Assembly: GCF_001698815.1 (NCBI RefSeq)
Contig: NZ_LGSI01000032.1
Coordinates: forward strand, 15,515-79,514
Direction of reading: 5' to 3'
DNA from: Pseudomonas syringae
Lineage (GTDB): Bacteria; Pseudomonadota; Gammaproteobacteria; Pseudomonadales; Pseudomonadaceae
DNA length: 64,000 bases
The position numbers and the translations under genes were made by a program. The notes beneath the pieces are model-generated. The model made no database searches and was not told the DNA's origin. It saw only the letters and a program-made list of their open reading frames with translations. Below are positions 51,008 to 60,506 of this stretch, in pieces (the first letter of the stretch is position 1; every line of letters begins with the position of its first letter).

Positions 51008-52576
51008 TTAATGCTCGAACAGAATGGGGCATTTGTCCGCCCCTTCCAGCTTTTGCAGCTCCTCGATGACTTGCGGCCGCGCGCGGCGCAGGGTCAGCGT
51101 GCGGTCAAGAATGCGCAGGCGGCGGGCCTCCTGATGCAGCATCTCGACGCCTGAATAGTCGATGAAGTTGATCTGCTGCGCGTCGATCACTACATGCTTG
51201 CCTTCGGTGCGTTGCAGTCGCGTTTGCAGGTAGTGGCTGGCGCCGAAAAAAATCGAGCCGCCGACGCGCATGATGTCTTCGTCGCCGTCGCGCCACTGCT
51301 GCACGCGGGGTTGCGAGGTGCGCTTGAGATAGAAGAACAGCGACGCCAGCACGCCCGCATAAATGGCCGTTTGCAACTCCAGCAACAGCGTCGCCAGGCA
51401 GGTTAGCGCCATCACCAGAAACTCCGCGCGGCTGACCCGGAACAACGCCCGAATACCGCGCCGATCAATAAGCCCCCAACAAATCAGCAGGATCGACGCC
51501 GCCATGCTCGGGATCGGAATGTGCGAGATCAACGAGGCGCCCGCAACCGCGAACAGCGCGACCCATAACGCGGAAAACACCCCAGCCAAAGGCGATTTCG
51601 CCCCGGCTTCGAAGCTCAGCGCCGCGCGGGTGAAAGACCCGGCCGACAGATAACCGGAGAACAGCGCACCGACCATGTTCGACAGGCCTTGCGCGCGGAC
51701 TTCCTGATTGGCGTCGAGCAACTGCTGGGAGCGCGCCGACAGCGAGCGGGCAATCGACAGGCTGTTGACCAGCCCGAGCATGCCCACGGCCACCGCAGTC
51801 GGCAGCAATTTGAGGATCAGCTCCAGGTCGAGCGGCAGCGGGCTGAAAGGCGGCAAATGGCCAACGAACGCGCTGACCGTTTTCACATGGCCGAACATCG
51901 CCGGCCACAGCCAGACCAACAGGCTGGCCGATACCAGCGTGATCAGCAGCGTCGGCCAGCGTGGCACCAGAATCTTCAAGCCGACGCCGAGGAACAGGGT
52001 CAGCAGTCCAAGAATCAGCGATGGCTTATCGAGTTCGCCGCGATGCTCCAGCACGGCCATCAGGCTTTTCAGCGCCGTGGTCTGGCTGGGCAGATCGATG
52101 CCCATCAGGTTCGGCATCTGCCCCAAGGCAATGACCACCGCCGCGCCGAGGGTGAAACCCAGCACCACGGAATGGGAGACAAAATTGACCAGTGCGCCGA
52201 AGCGCAGCATGCCCAGCAACAGCTGGAAAACCCCGGCAATGAACGTCAGCAACAGGATCAGGCCGATGTAATCCTGACTGGCCGGAACCGCCAACGGACT
52301 GATGCTGGCGTAAAGCACGATGGAAATCGCAGCGGTCGGGCCGCAGATCAAATGCCAGGACGAACCCCATAAACACGCGATCAAGACCGGAACGATAGCG
52401 GCGTACAGGCCGTATTCAGGCGGCAGCCCGGCGATCAAGGCGTAGGCGATGGATTGCGGCAAGGCCAAAACCGCTCCGCTGAGCCCCACCACGGCATCGC
52501 GGCCCACGCTGGCGCGGGTCTGCCGGGGGAGCCAGGCGAGAAAAGGCAGGAATGTGTGGCGATTGAGCCGACCCAT
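51008..52576 (-). CDS. SulP-family anion transporter with STAS domain
   Basis: The 522-residue protein is a SulP/SLC26-type transporter, probably for sulfate or a related anion. About 10-12 hydrophobic segments run from residue 20 to about 400 (GLSGAVLALPQSIAYALIAGLPPEYGLYAA is the family signature region). A C-terminal STAS domain contains VVIDAQQINFIDYSGVEML. It is syntenic with a sulfate transporter gene next to choline sulfatase in P. aeruginosa. Transport of sulfate released by BetC, or of choline sulfate itself, is inference. Confidence 0.9.
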   Translation of the reverse strand: MGRLNRHTFLPFLAWLPRQTRASVGRDAVVGLSGAVLALPQSIAYALIAGLPPEYGLYAAIVPVLIACLWGSSWHLICGPTAAISIVLYASISPLAVPASQDYIGLILLLTFIAGVFQLLLGMLRFGALVNFVSHSVVLGFTLGAAVVIALGQMPNLMGIDLPSQTTALKSLMAVLEHRGELDKPSLILGLLTLFLGVGLKILVPRWPTLLITLVSASLLVWLWPAMFGHVKTVSAFVGHLPPFSPLPLDLELILKLLPTAVAVGMLGLVNSLSIARSLSARSQQLLDANQEVRAQGLSNMVGALFSGYLSAGSFTRAALSFEAGAKSPLAGVFSALWVALFAVAGASLISHIPIPSMAASILLICWGLIDRRGIRALFRVSRAEFLVMALTCLATLLLELQTAIYAGVLASLFFYLKRTSQPRVQQWRDGDEDIMRVGGSIFFGASHYLQTRLQRTEGKHVVIDAQQINFIDYSGVEMLHQEARRLRILDRTLTLRRARPQVIEELQKLEGADKCPILFEH

Positions 52577-52654
52577 GAAACTCTCTTGGAAGAATTGCGG
52601 AGGGTGTAAGGGTGCGGTGTCAGCGAAGCCAGCGCAATTGTGGGAGCGAGAATT

Positions 52655-52740
52655 GTGGGAGCGAGCTTGCTCGCGAAGTCAATTTATCAGACGCAAAAGA
52701 TGCGTCGGATTGACGGGCTTCGCGAGCAAGCTCGCTCCCA
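52655..52740. repeat. REP pair of the GTGGGAGCGAG type
   Basis: GTGGGAGCGAGCTTGCTCGC and its reverse complement enclose about 45 bp. An additional partial copy, GTGGGAGCGAG, starts at 52640. This is a different subfamily from the GGCTTTAGCC repeats. Confidence 0.85.
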
Positions 52741-52762
52741 CAAAAGCCAAAGTCAGCGGCTT

Positions 52763-53689
52763 TTACAACGTCGCCTTCACCGCCGACAGCGCATCTTTGT
52801 CATCGATCGTTTTCACGCCATCCAGCCACTTGTCGAGCACCGCCGGGTTGGCTTTGATCCAGGCTTTTGCAGCAGCGGCATTACTGACCTTGTTGTTGGT
52901 CACGTCAGCCATGATGCTGTTTTCCATGTCCTGAGTGAACGTCAGGTTGGTCAGCAGTTTGCCCACGTTCGGGCAGGCAGCAGCGTAGCCCTTGCGGGTC
53001 AGGGTGTGAACCGTGCCGGTGTCGCCGAAGTATTTCTCGCCACCCTTGAGGTAATGCATGCCCTTGATCTGCACGTTCATCGGGTGCGGTGTCCAGCCGA
53101 GGAAGGTCACGAACGCTTGCTTCTTCACGTTGCGATTCACTTCGGCGAGCATTGCCTGCTCACTGGATTCGACCAGCTTCCAGCCACCCAGGTCGAATTC
53201 GTTTTTCTTGATGATTTCCTGCAACGACAGGTTGGCCGGCGCGCCGGAGCCGATGCCGTAGATCTTCTTGCCAAACTTGTCGGCGAATTTGTTCAGATCG
53301 GCAAAGTTATGCACACCGGCATCCCAGACATAGTCCGGCACGGCCAGGGTGAATTCGGTGCCGTCGAGGTTTTTCGACAACTGCGTCACGTCACCGGTGG
53401 CGACGAATTTGTCGTAGAAACCTTGCTGCGCAGGCATCCAGTTACCGAGGAAGACATCAATCTTGCCGTCTTTCAGGCCGCCGTAGGCAATCGGCACCGC
53501 CAGCGTATCGACCTTGGCCTTGTAGCCCATGCCTTCGAGCAAAATACCGGCGATGGCGTTGGTGGCAGCAATATCGCTCCAGCCAGGATCAGCCATCTTC
53601 ACGGTGCTGCAACTCTCATCAGCCGCAAATGCCGACCAGCTGCTCAAAGCCAGGACACCCATCGCAAGTGTTGTAGATAACGTCTTCAT
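52763..53689 (-). CDS. choX: Choline-type ABC transporter substrate-binding protein (ChoX-like)
   Basis: The 308-residue periplasmic binding protein has a signal peptide ending near SAFAADE (about residue 23) and the OpuAC fold. Motifs are KMADPGWSDIAATNAIAG, DVFLGNWMPAQQG and WTPHPMN. Choline/betaine-binding ChoX proteins share them. No ABC permease or ATPase is nearby, so it may use a transporter encoded elsewhere. It lies 35 bp after betC, suggesting a choline-sulfate or choline ligand. Confidence 0.9.
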   Translation of the reverse strand: MKTLSTTLAMGVLALSSWSAFAADESCSTVKMADPGWSDIAATNAIAGILLEGMGYKAKVDTLAVPIAYGGLKDGKIDVFLGNWMPAQQGFYDKFVATGDVTQLSKNLDGTEFTLAVPDYVWDAGVHNFADLNKFADKFGKKIYGIGSGAPANLSLQEIIKKNEFDLGGWKLVESSEQAMLAEVNRNVKKQAFVTFLGWTPHPMNVQIKGMHYLKGGEKYFGDTGTVHTLTRKGYAAACPNVGKLLTNLTFTQDMENSIMADVTNNKVSNAAAAKAWIKANPAVLDKWLDGVKTIDDKDALSAVKATL

Positions 53690-53724
53690 TAACTTCCCCT
53701 AGGTTCTCGTTTTTTTGGGCAGGG

Positions 53725-55230
53725 TCAAGGTTGTGGATAACGTGCCTTGCGCTCCAGATCGTCTAGATCGATATGGTTGCGCATGTACTGCTGACTGGCG
53801 TCTACCAGCGGCTGGTGATCCCAACTCTTCAGCTTGCCGAGTGCCAGCGACTCAGCGACAAAGCGCCGCCGGCGTTGGCTGGCGAGCACCTGGTGGTGTA
53901 TCGCCGGTATATCCCATTTGGCCCGTGCTTCGGCCAGGAAATCATTGAACAGTTGCTGGTGAGCGGCCGATTGGCTCAGCTCTTCGCGCTCTTTTGGATC
54001 GTTATGAATATCGAACAGCAGGCACGGATCCTGCTCCGAATAAATAAATTTGTACGCACCGCGCCGGATCATCATCAACGGGCTGTTGGTGCCTTCTGCC
54101 ATGTATTCGCCAAACACTTCATCATGGCCGCCTTCGCCGAGCAAATGCGGCAGCAGAGAGCGGCCATCCAGCGGCAAGCCTTCGTTCAGTTCACCTTCAG
54201 CCATGGCCACGAAGGTTGGTAACAGGTCGGCGGTGGACACGGCGGCAGTCACGCGACCGGGTTGGAACTGACCTGGCGAATACACCAGCATCGGCACCCG
54301 CGCCGACATCTCGAACCAGTGCATCTTGTACCAGAGGCCCCGCTCGCCGAGCATGTCGCCGTGGTCGCCGGAGAACACGATGATGGTGTCTTCGGCAAGG
54401 CCACATTCTTCAAGGGTCTGCACCAGTTTGCCGACGTTGCTGTCGATGTAGCTGCACGCACCGAAATAAGCCCGACGCGCATCGCGAATCTTGTCATCCG
54501 GCAGTGGCTTGTCCCACAGATCATAGACTTTCATCAGGCGCTGGGAATGCGGGTCCTGATCGGCTTGATCCGGCTGGAATTCCGGCAGCGGGATTTCTTC
54601 GTCGCTGTACAGATCCCAGAACGGTTTCGGGATGGTGTACGGATCGTGAGGATGGGTCATGGAAACGGTCAGGCAGAACGGCTGATCGCCATCATTGCGC
54701 ACGTGATCGAACAAATACTGTTGGGCTTTGAAGACCACTTCTTCGTCGAAATCCAGCTGATTGGTGCGCACGCACGGCCCGGCTTGCAGCACCGACGCCA
54801 TGTTGTGATACCAGGTCGGGCGCACGTCCGGCGCATCCCAGTTCACCGACCAGCCGTAGTCGGCCGGGTAAATATCGCTGGTCAGACGTTCTTCGTAGCC
54901 GTGCAGTTGATCCGGGCCGCAGAAGTGCATCTTGCCGGACAACGCCGTCTTGTAGCCAAGGCGGCGCAGGTAATGCGCGTAAGTCGGGACATCCGCCGGG
55001 AAATCCGCAGCGTTGTCGTAGGCGCCAATCTTGCTCGGGAGCTGGCCGCTCACCAGAGTGAAACGCGATGGCGCGCACAGTGGGCTGTTGCAGTAAGCAG
55101 CATCAAACACCACGCCTTCAGCGGCGAGGCGACTCAAGTTGGGCATTTTGACAGGAGATGAGGCGTAGAACGGCAACATCGGCGCGGCCATTTGATCGGC
55201 CATGATAAAAAGTATGTTTTTGCGCTTCAT
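53725..55230 (-). CDS. betC: Choline-sulfatase
   Basis: BetC hydrolyses choline-O-sulfate to choline and sulfate, feeding glycine betaine synthesis or sulfur supply. The 501-residue sulfatase has the formylglycine motif CAPSR with Cys52 and the metal-binding SGDHGDMLGERG in the middle. It has the choline-sulfatase C-terminal region ending RKARYPQP. It reads ahead of choX, and a LysR regulator is divergent. The enzyme should be cytoplasmic, as no signal peptide is seen. Confidence 0.96.
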   Translation of the reverse strand: MKRKNILFIMADQMAAPMLPFYASSPVKMPNLSRLAAEGVVFDAAYCNSPLCAPSRFTLVSGQLPSKIGAYDNAADFPADVPTYAHYLRRLGYKTALSGKMHFCGPDQLHGYEERLTSDIYPADYGWSVNWDAPDVRPTWYHNMASVLQAGPCVRTNQLDFDEEVVFKAQQYLFDHVRNDGDQPFCLTVSMTHPHDPYTIPKPFWDLYSDEEIPLPEFQPDQADQDPHSQRLMKVYDLWDKPLPDDKIRDARRAYFGACSYIDSNVGKLVQTLEECGLAEDTIIVFSGDHGDMLGERGLWYKMHWFEMSARVPMLVYSPGQFQPGRVTAAVSTADLLPTFVAMAEGELNEGLPLDGRSLLPHLLGEGGHDEVFGEYMAEGTNSPLMMIRRGAYKFIYSEQDPCLLFDIHNDPKEREELSQSAAHQQLFNDFLAEARAKWDIPAIHHQVLASQRRRRFVAESLALGKLKSWDHQPLVDASQQYMRNHIDLDDLERKARYPQP

Positions 55231-55345
55231 GTATTTCGCGGCATCCCATAGTGAATATTTATGCGAAAGTGCTGCGCTTGAGGATGAGACCCATGGCAGT
55301 TATGGTAAAGCCCATGCAAAACAATACCTAGGATAAGCCCAGCTT

Positions 55346-56296
55346 ATGTTTGAAGCCCTTGGTGATATCTCGTTGGATCTGCTTCGCGCGTTCGAAGCGG
55401 CCGCACGTTTGCGCAGCTTTACCGCTGCGGCAATCGAGTTGGGCACGACTCAGCCCGCTGTGAGCCAGCAGATCAAGCGCCTTGAAGAACAACTGGCGAC
55501 GCGGCTGTTCGACCGCATTTATCGCGGCATCGAACTGACCGAAGCGGGCGAAGTGTTGTTCAGCCATGTGCAGACCGGATTGCAGTCGATGGACAGCGGG
55601 CTGATCGCGATTACCCATCAGAGCCAACACGAGGTATTGCAGGTCGCCACCGACTTCGCCTTCGCCGCCTATTGGCTGATGCCGCGCCTGCACCGGTTTC
55701 ATAAGGCCAATCCGGATGTGGACGTCAGCCTGGTCACCAGCGAACGCACGCACAGCATGTTGCGCGCTGATATCGACGTGGCGATTCTGTTCGGCGACGG
55801 GCGTTTCAAACAGGGCGAAAGCCGCTGGTTGTTCAGCGAGGAAGTGTTCCCGGTCTGCAGCCCACAATTGCTGGCGGGTCGCGAACCGCCGTTGACCAAC
55901 GACGTGTTGCGCGAGTTTCCGCTGCTGCACTTGCGCGGCGAAGGCAGCAGCAACTGGTTTGACTGGGCGGGCGTGTTCCGCGCCCTTAACATCCCGCAGG
56001 CGCCAGCACCTGGTCAGTTGCGCTTTGACAACTACACGCTGCTGATCCAGGCCGCGATTGCCGGGCAAGGCGTGGCCATCGGCTGGCGGCATCTGGTCGA
56101 CGCGCTTATTGATCAGGCGCTGCTCTGCCGACCCATCGCAGCCTCGGCGATTTCCGGTTTCGGCTATTACGTCGTCCTGCCGCAACGCAAGCGCCGCGTG
56201 CAAGTGGTGCAGCAGTTCGTGGACTGGCTGGCCAGTGAACAAGCGCGCAGTGGTGATGGATTGGCGGGACGGCCGTTGCCTTCGATTGCGGTGTGA
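55346..56296 (+). CDS. LysR-family regulator of choline sulfate use
   Basis: The 316-residue LysR regulator has the HTH in LRSFTAAAIELGTTQPAVSQQIKRLEEQL near the N-terminus and a periplasmic-binding-like effector domain. Divergent transcription from betC, with about 115 bp between starts, makes it the likely activator of betC-choX. The effector (choline-O-sulfate or choline) is inference. Confidence 0.9.
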   Translation: MFEALGDISLDLLRAFEAAARLRSFTAAAIELGTTQPAVSQQIKRLEEQLATRLFDRIYRGIELTEAGEVLFSHVQTGLQSMDSGLIAITHQSQHEVLQVATDFAFAAYWLMPRLHRFHKANPDVDVSLVTSERTHSMLRADIDVAILFGDGRFKQGESRWLFSEEVFPVCSPQLLAGREPPLTNDVLREFPLLHLRGEGSSNWFDWAGVFRALNIPQAPAPGQLRFDNYTLLIQAAIAGQGVAIGWRHLVDALIDQALLCRPIAASAISGFGYYVVLPQRKRRVQVVQQFVDWLASEQARSGDGLAGRPLPSIAV

Positions 56297-56336
56297 TGCC
56301 GAACAAATACGACATTCTATGTTTGTCGCTGAATCT

Positions 56337-56426
56337 GTTGGAGCGAGGCTTGCCCGCGAAGGCGTCGTTTCTGGTTTGGAGCTTCGGAGAATGTACTGTC
56401 CTCTTCGCGGGCAAGCCTCGCTCCAA
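56337..56426. repeat. REP pair of the TTGGAGCGAGG type
   Basis: GTTGGAGCGAGGCTTGCCCGCGAA and its reverse complement enclose about 45 bp between convergent genes: a third subfamily in the window. Confidence 0.85.
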
Positions 56427-56441
56427 CGGGTTTGGGGCCAG

Positions 56442-57062
56442 TCACACCACAAAATTCACCAACTCGCGCACATGCAGATTCAACCGCAATTCATCGGCGA
56501 TCCCCGCCGCTACCCGCGCCAGGCGTTCCAATGGTTCGGTCAGTCCGGGTTCGAGGGTGCTGCTGATCTGGCTGAAATGCTCGATGCTCAAGCCCGCGAC
56601 GCCCTGGGGAGCGTTGACCAGTGTCCAGGCCACGTCGCTGGCGCTCAGGGATTGGAACATCGGTAATGAGTCGTCCATCTCGGCAAAATCACCCACCAGG
56701 ATCAAGCGCTTGATGTCCATGCGCTGCATGCAGGCGAGCAAGGTTTGCGTGGCGCACGTCTGCTCCTGAAGATCCAGATCGCGGTCAGGCCGGTTATGTT
56801 CTGCGCCGACCGGCAGGACCTTGGCATCCAGCAGACAAATCACCGCTGAGCTGCCCGCTATGCTTTCACTGACGCGCTCGGCATCGAACAGGCTGCCGAC
56901 TTTGGTGCGCAATCCCGGTCGTGGCGCCAGGGCGTTCAGGTCGTCGAGAATGGCGATGACTTCATGCTGGCGGCGCAGCATTTCAGCCATCAGTGCGCTG
57001 CCCAGGCTGCTGATCGCGCCGAACAGGACGATTTTCACGACAGGCGTTTCTGCATTCTTCAT
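56442..57062 (-). CDS. NAD(P)-binding (NmrA/SDR-like) protein
   Basis: The 206-residue protein has an N-terminal Rossmann-like segment KIVLFGAISSLGSALMAEML in place of the usual GxxGxxG spacing, followed by HEVIAILDDLNAL. IKRLILVGDFAEMD resembles NmrA/atypical SDR strands. No catalytic Tyr-x3-Lys pair is obvious, so it may be a sensor or a degenerate oxidoreductase. Its function and partners are unknown. Confidence 0.6.
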   Translation of the reverse strand: MKNAETPVVKIVLFGAISSLGSALMAEMLRRQHEVIAILDDLNALAPRPGLRTKVGSLFDAERVSESIAGSSAVICLLDAKVLPVGAEHNRPDRDLDLQEQTCATQTLLACMQRMDIKRLILVGDFAEMDDSLPMFQSLSASDVAWTLVNAPQGVAGLSIEHFSQISSTLEPGLTEPLERLARVAAGIADELRLNLHVRELVNFVV

Positions 57063-57079
57063 AGGAATTGATCCAGGTC

Positions 57080-57088
57080 TGTGGATAA
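57080..57088 (-). promoter_or_regulatory. Perfect DnaA box upstream of the NmrA-like gene
   Basis: TGTGGATAA with the extended CTGTGGATAAC form lies 18 bp upstream of the NmrA-like start, in the divergent intergenic region. Confidence 0.45.
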
Positions 57089-57155
57089 CTCTCGCAAAGA
57101 TTCAGACTCGCAACGGTATGCAGCGTTCAGCCAATTTCCAGGGGAGATCAGGTAA

Positions 57156-57488
57156 ATGCCAGAGATTCAGGGCTATCACGCTCACGTCTATTTCGACGCA
57201 CAGACCATCGAACAGGCACGCGCCTTATGCGAGGCAGCGGCTGAGCGGTTCGGTGTGAAGATGGGGCGCATTCACGAGCGGCTGGTCGGCCCGCATGTGG
57301 ACTGGAGCTGCCAGCTGGCTTTCGATCACGGGCAGTTCGCGGACCTGATGCTGTGGCTGTCGCTCAATCGGCAGGGGTTGGTGGTGCTGATTCATCCGTT
57401 GACCGGCGATGACCTGGCGGACCATACCGAGCACGCGATGTGGATGGGCGCCGTGCGGCCTTTGGATGTGGGGATGTTCAAGCTCTGA
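57156..57488 (+). CDS. DOPA 4,5-dioxygenase-family protein
   Basis: The 110-residue protein matches the small DOPA-dioxygenase-like family of bacteria: YHAHVYFDAQTIEQARALCE, then VGPHVDWSCQLAFD, LVVLIHPLTGDDLADHTEHA and MWMG. Conserved histidines may bind a metal. GGGGAGA lies before the start. The substrate is unknown. Confidence 0.82.
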   Translation: MPEIQGYHAHVYFDAQTIEQARALCEAAAERFGVKMGRIHERLVGPHVDWSCQLAFDHGQFADLMLWLSLNRQGLVVLIHPLTGDDLADHTEHAMWMGAVRPLDVGMFKL

Positions 57489-57511
57489 TGGAATGATGGC
57501 GCAAGGACAAC

Positions 57512-57599
57512 GTAGGAGGGGACTTGTCCCCGATGAGGCGAGCAGATCCAACCTCTGTGTCGACCGACATGGCGCCTTCCCGGACAAGTCCGGTCCTAC
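57512..57599. repeat. REP pair of the GGACTTGTCC type
   Basis: GTAGGAGGGGACTTGTCCCC on the left and the reverse of GTAGGACCGGACTTGTCCGG on the right enclose about 45 bp. This is a fourth core variant. Confidence 0.85.
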
Positions 57600-57617
57600 C
57601 GAGCCCTATACAACCCG

Positions 57618-57650
57618 GTAGGAGGGGACTTGTCCCCGAAGAGGCCGGAA
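57618..57650. repeat. Solitary REP half
   Basis: A third copy, GTAGGAGGGGACTTGTCCCC, stands alone 18 bp after the preceding pair, in the same orientation as its left arm. Confidence 0.7.
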
Positions 57651-57711
57651 CAAGCCGTATTACAAGTCCGTCCAACTTTTGGGGTCAGCTCAGTTCAGGC
57701 AACTCAGATAA

Positions 57712-58221
57712 TCAGTTCAAAACACCATCCAGAATCGCATACACAATCCCGGTGCCCACGGCGATCAGCACGATATCGGTGCCGGTGCGGCGCCATTCGT
57801 AGCCTTCGTAATGTGGCAGGTGTTGCAGCGAACGCGCGTCGAGGCGTTTGCCGTAGCCTTGCGGCAGGCGATGGCCTTTGACCACGTGGATATTCGGCGG
57901 CAGCGGCTGGCCACGGCCGATCACGTCGCGGTGCTGTTGGATCGTGTGGCGCACGTCATCAAAATTCTCGGGCGGGCGGTTGCCACCACGGTTGTCCTGA
58001 TGCGCCTGCTGCTGCGGACGGTTGTCATTGCCGCGGCCGTTGTTGGTTTTGCCGTTGCCCTGATCGTGCCCGCCATTGCTTTGCGGACCCTGGCCTTGTT
58101 GCTGGCCCGGACGGTTGTCGTCATGGTCACCGCGCTGATCTTGCGGCGCTGCTTGCAACAGCGGACTGGCGCTGATCATCAAGATGCCCAGCCCTGCAAT
58201 CAAACGGTTCGGCAATTTCAT
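57712..58221 (-). CDS. RcnB-like exported protein with a disordered Gln/Asn/Gly-rich segment
   Basis: The 169-residue protein has a signal peptide (residues 1-24, ending LLQAAP). A low-complexity segment rich in Gln, Asn, Gly and Asp follows (about 25-85). A C-terminal domain (RHTIQQHRDVIGRGQPLPPN, then a Tyr/Arg-rich stretch and a hydrophobic tail DIVLIAVGTGIVYAILDG) resembles the RcnB/CigR family. The role is unknown. It precedes trpBA on the same strand, separated by a terminator. Confidence 0.75.
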   Translation of the reverse strand: MKLPNRLIAGLGILMISASPLLQAAPQDQRGDHDDNRPGQQQGQGPQSNGGHDQGNGKTNNGRGNDNRPQQQAHQDNRGGNRPPENFDDVRHTIQQHRDVIGRGQPLPPNIHVVKGHRLPQGYGKRLDARSLQHLPHYEGYEWRRTGTDIVLIAVGTGIVYAILDGVLN

Positions 58222-58251
58222 GTGTTGCTCCTGGATAATTCAAGTCAGCAA

Positions 58252-58285
58252 AAAGGGGTTCAAGACATCAGCCTTGAACCCCTTT
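58252..58285 (-). terminator. Rho-independent terminator after trpA
   Basis: Stem AAAGGGGTTCAAG with CTTGAACCCCTTT and an 8-base loop is followed on the minus strand by TTTTTGC. It ends the trpBA transcript. Confidence 0.88.
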
Positions 58286-58344
58286 GCCTAACTACTTGGA
58301 ACCTGCACCAAGCCGTTGATTCCTTTGTATCAGGAACTTTACCT

Positions 58345-59157
58345 TTAGCTGATTCGAGCGTTGCGCACGCCTTGCGAGAGCGCGGCGCACAAGCTCAATA
58401 CGCCATCTACCGCCTGTTCTGGCGAAGCGGCATTGGCGATCTGATCAACCAGCGCCGAACCGACCACAACACCGTCAGCCAGGCGTGCGATTGCGGCCGC
58501 TTGCTCAGGCGTACGGATGCCGAAGCCGACGCAAATCGGCAGGCTGGTATGGCGATGCAGGCGTTCGATGGCGCCTTCGACGTGTTGCGTGGTGGCTGAA
58601 CCTGCGCCCGTCACACCGGCAACCGAAACGTAGTAAACGAAACCCGAGCTGCGCTCCAGCACACGTGGCAGACGCACGTCGTCGGTGGTCGGCGTGGTCA
58701 GACGAATGAAGTCGATGCCCGATGCCTGAGCCGGAGTCGCCAGCTCGGCGTCATGCTCAGGCGGCAGGTCAACGATGATCAAGCCATCAACGCCCGCTTG
58801 CTTGGCCGCTGCGACAAAGGCCTCGACGCCAAAACGGTGGATCGGGTTGTAGTAACCCATCAGCACGATGGGCGTGGTCTGGTCGTCGACCCGGAACTCT
58901 TCAACCATCTTCAGGGTTTTCGGCAGTGTCTGTCCGGCGTCCAGCGCGCGCAGCGTGGCGAGCTGAATGGCAACGCCGTCGGCCATCGGATCGGTGAAGG
59001 GCATGCCCAGCTCGATCACGTCAGCGCCTGCCGCTGGCAAGCCCTTGAGGACTTTCAGCGAAGTGTCGTAGCCAGGATCGCCAGCGGTGATGAAGGTCAC
59101 CAGAGCGGCGCGGCCTTCGGTTTTCAGCTGGGCAAAGCGTTGTTCGAGGCGGCTCAT
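58345..59157 (-). CDS. trpA: Tryptophan synthase alpha subunit
   Basis: TrpA cleaves indole-3-glycerol phosphate to indole. The 270-residue TIM barrel has [15 protein letters not shown] with the catalytic Glu and Asp, and [32 protein letters not shown] and [13 protein letters not shown] form the phosphate-binding end. Its start overlaps the trpB stop by 4 bases (ATGA). Confidence 0.98.
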   Translation of the reverse strand: MSRLEQRFAQLKTEGRAALVTFITAGDPGYDTSLKVLKGLPAAGADVIELGMPFTDPMADGVAIQLATLRALDAGQTLPKTLKMVEEFRVDDQTTPIVLMGYYNPIHRFGVEAFVAAAKQAGVDGLIIVDLPPEHDAELATPAQASGIDFIRLTTPTTDDVRLPRVLERSSGFVYYVSVAGVTGAGSATTQHVEGAIERLHRHTSLPICVGFGIRTPEQAAAIARLADGVVVGSALVDQIANAASPEQAVDGVLSLCAALSQGVRNARIS

Positions 59158-60383
59158 GCCAGGATCTCCTGATTCTTTTCAGCGGCGGCCATGTGATTCA
59201 TGACGGTTTGCATGTCTTTGTCGCCACGGCCGGACAGGCACACCACCATCAGGTGATCGTCGCGCAAATTGGTGGCGCGCTTCATGGCTTCAGCCAGGGC
59301 GTGGGCGGTTTCCAGCGCCGGGATGATGCCTTCGAGCAGGCAGCAGTGATGGAAGGCTTCGAGGGCTTCTTCATCGGTGATGCTGACGTATTCGACACGC
59401 TTCACTTCGTGCAGGAAGGCGTGTTCCGGGCCGATGCCTGGGTAATCCAGGCCAGCGGAAATGGAGTGCGCGTCAGTGATCTGGCCGTCGGTGTCTTGCA
59501 GCAGATAGGTGCGGTTGCCGTGCAGGACGCCGGGAACACCGCCGTTCAGGCTGGCGGCATGCTTGTCGGTGTCCACGCCATGACCGCCGGCTTCGACGCC
59601 GATGATCTCCACACTGGCGTCATCAAGGAACGGATGGAACAGGCCCATGGCGTTGGAACCACCGCCGACGCAAGCGATAAGGCTGTCCGGCAGGCGGCCT
59701 TCCTTCTCCTGCATCTGCACTTTGGTTTCTTTGCCGATGATCGACTGGAAGTCGCGGACCATGGCCGGATACGGGTGCGGACCGGCAACGGTGCCGATCA
59801 GGTAGAAGGTGTCATCGACGTTGGTTACCCAGTCACGCAGCGCTTCGTTCATGGCGTCTTTCAGGGTTCCGGTGCCGGAAGTCACCGGCACGATTTCAGC
59901 GCCCAGCAGCTTCATGCGGAACACGTTGGCCTGTTGACGCTCGATGTCGGTGGCGCCCATGTAGATCACGCACGGCAGACCGAAACGCGCCGCAACGGTG
60001 GCCGTGGCCACGCCGTGCATGCCCGCGCCGGTTTCCGCGATAAGGCGCTTTTTGCCCATGCGCATGGCCAGCAACACCTGGCCGATGCAGTTGTTGATCT
60101 TGTGCGCGCCGGTGTGGTTGAGCTCTTCGCGCTTGAAGTAGATTTTCGCGCCGCCGCAGAACTCGGTCAGGCGTTCAGCGAAATACAACGGGTTCGGGCG
60201 ACCGATGTAATCGCGCTGGAAGTAGGCCAGCTGCTCAAGAAATTCAGGGTCGGACTTGGCGGCTTCGTATTCGCGGTTCAGATCGAGAACCAGCGGCATC
60301 AGGGTTTCTGCAACGTAGCGGCCACCGAAGGAGCCGAACAGGCCGTTTGCATCTGGGCCAGCGCTGAATTTGGACTGGGTCAT
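59154..60383 (-). CDS. trpB: Tryptophan synthase beta subunit
   Basis: TrpB condenses indole with serine using PLP. The 409-residue protein has the PLP lysine in [15 protein letters not shown] and the phosphate-binding [16 protein letters not shown] at 60383 is used; GGAGGTCCC stands just before it. An ORF extending 17 codons upstream is not needed. It is divergent from trpI. Confidence 0.98.
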   Translation of the reverse strand: MTQSKFSAGPDANGLFGSFGGRYVAETLMPLVLDLNREYEAAKSDPEFLEQLAYFQRDYIGRPNPLYFAERLTEFCGGAKIYFKREELNHTGAHKINNCIGQVLLAMRMGKKRLIAETGAGMHGVATATVAARFGLPCVIYMGATDIERQQANVFRMKLLGAEIVPVTSGTGTLKDAMNEALRDWVTNVDDTFYLIGTVAGPHPYPAMVRDFQSIIGKETKVQMQEKEGRLPDSLIACVGGGSNAMGLFHPFLDDASVEIIGVEAGGHGVDTDKHAASLNGGVPGVLHGNRTYLLQDTDGQITDAHSISAGLDYPGIGPEHAFLHEVKRVEYVSITDEEALEAFHHCCLLEGIIPALETAHALAEAMKRATNLRDDHLMVVCLSGRGDKDMQTVMNHMAAAEKNQEILA

Positions 60384-60506
60384 GGGACCTCCAGGTCGTT
60401 GAACGAATGAGGGAGCCGAATCGGCAATGAACACACTTTAACCAGCGCCAGCCCGGATGAAAACCGATAAGATCGACACAACCTGTCAGGAAAACTCACA
60501 GATACC

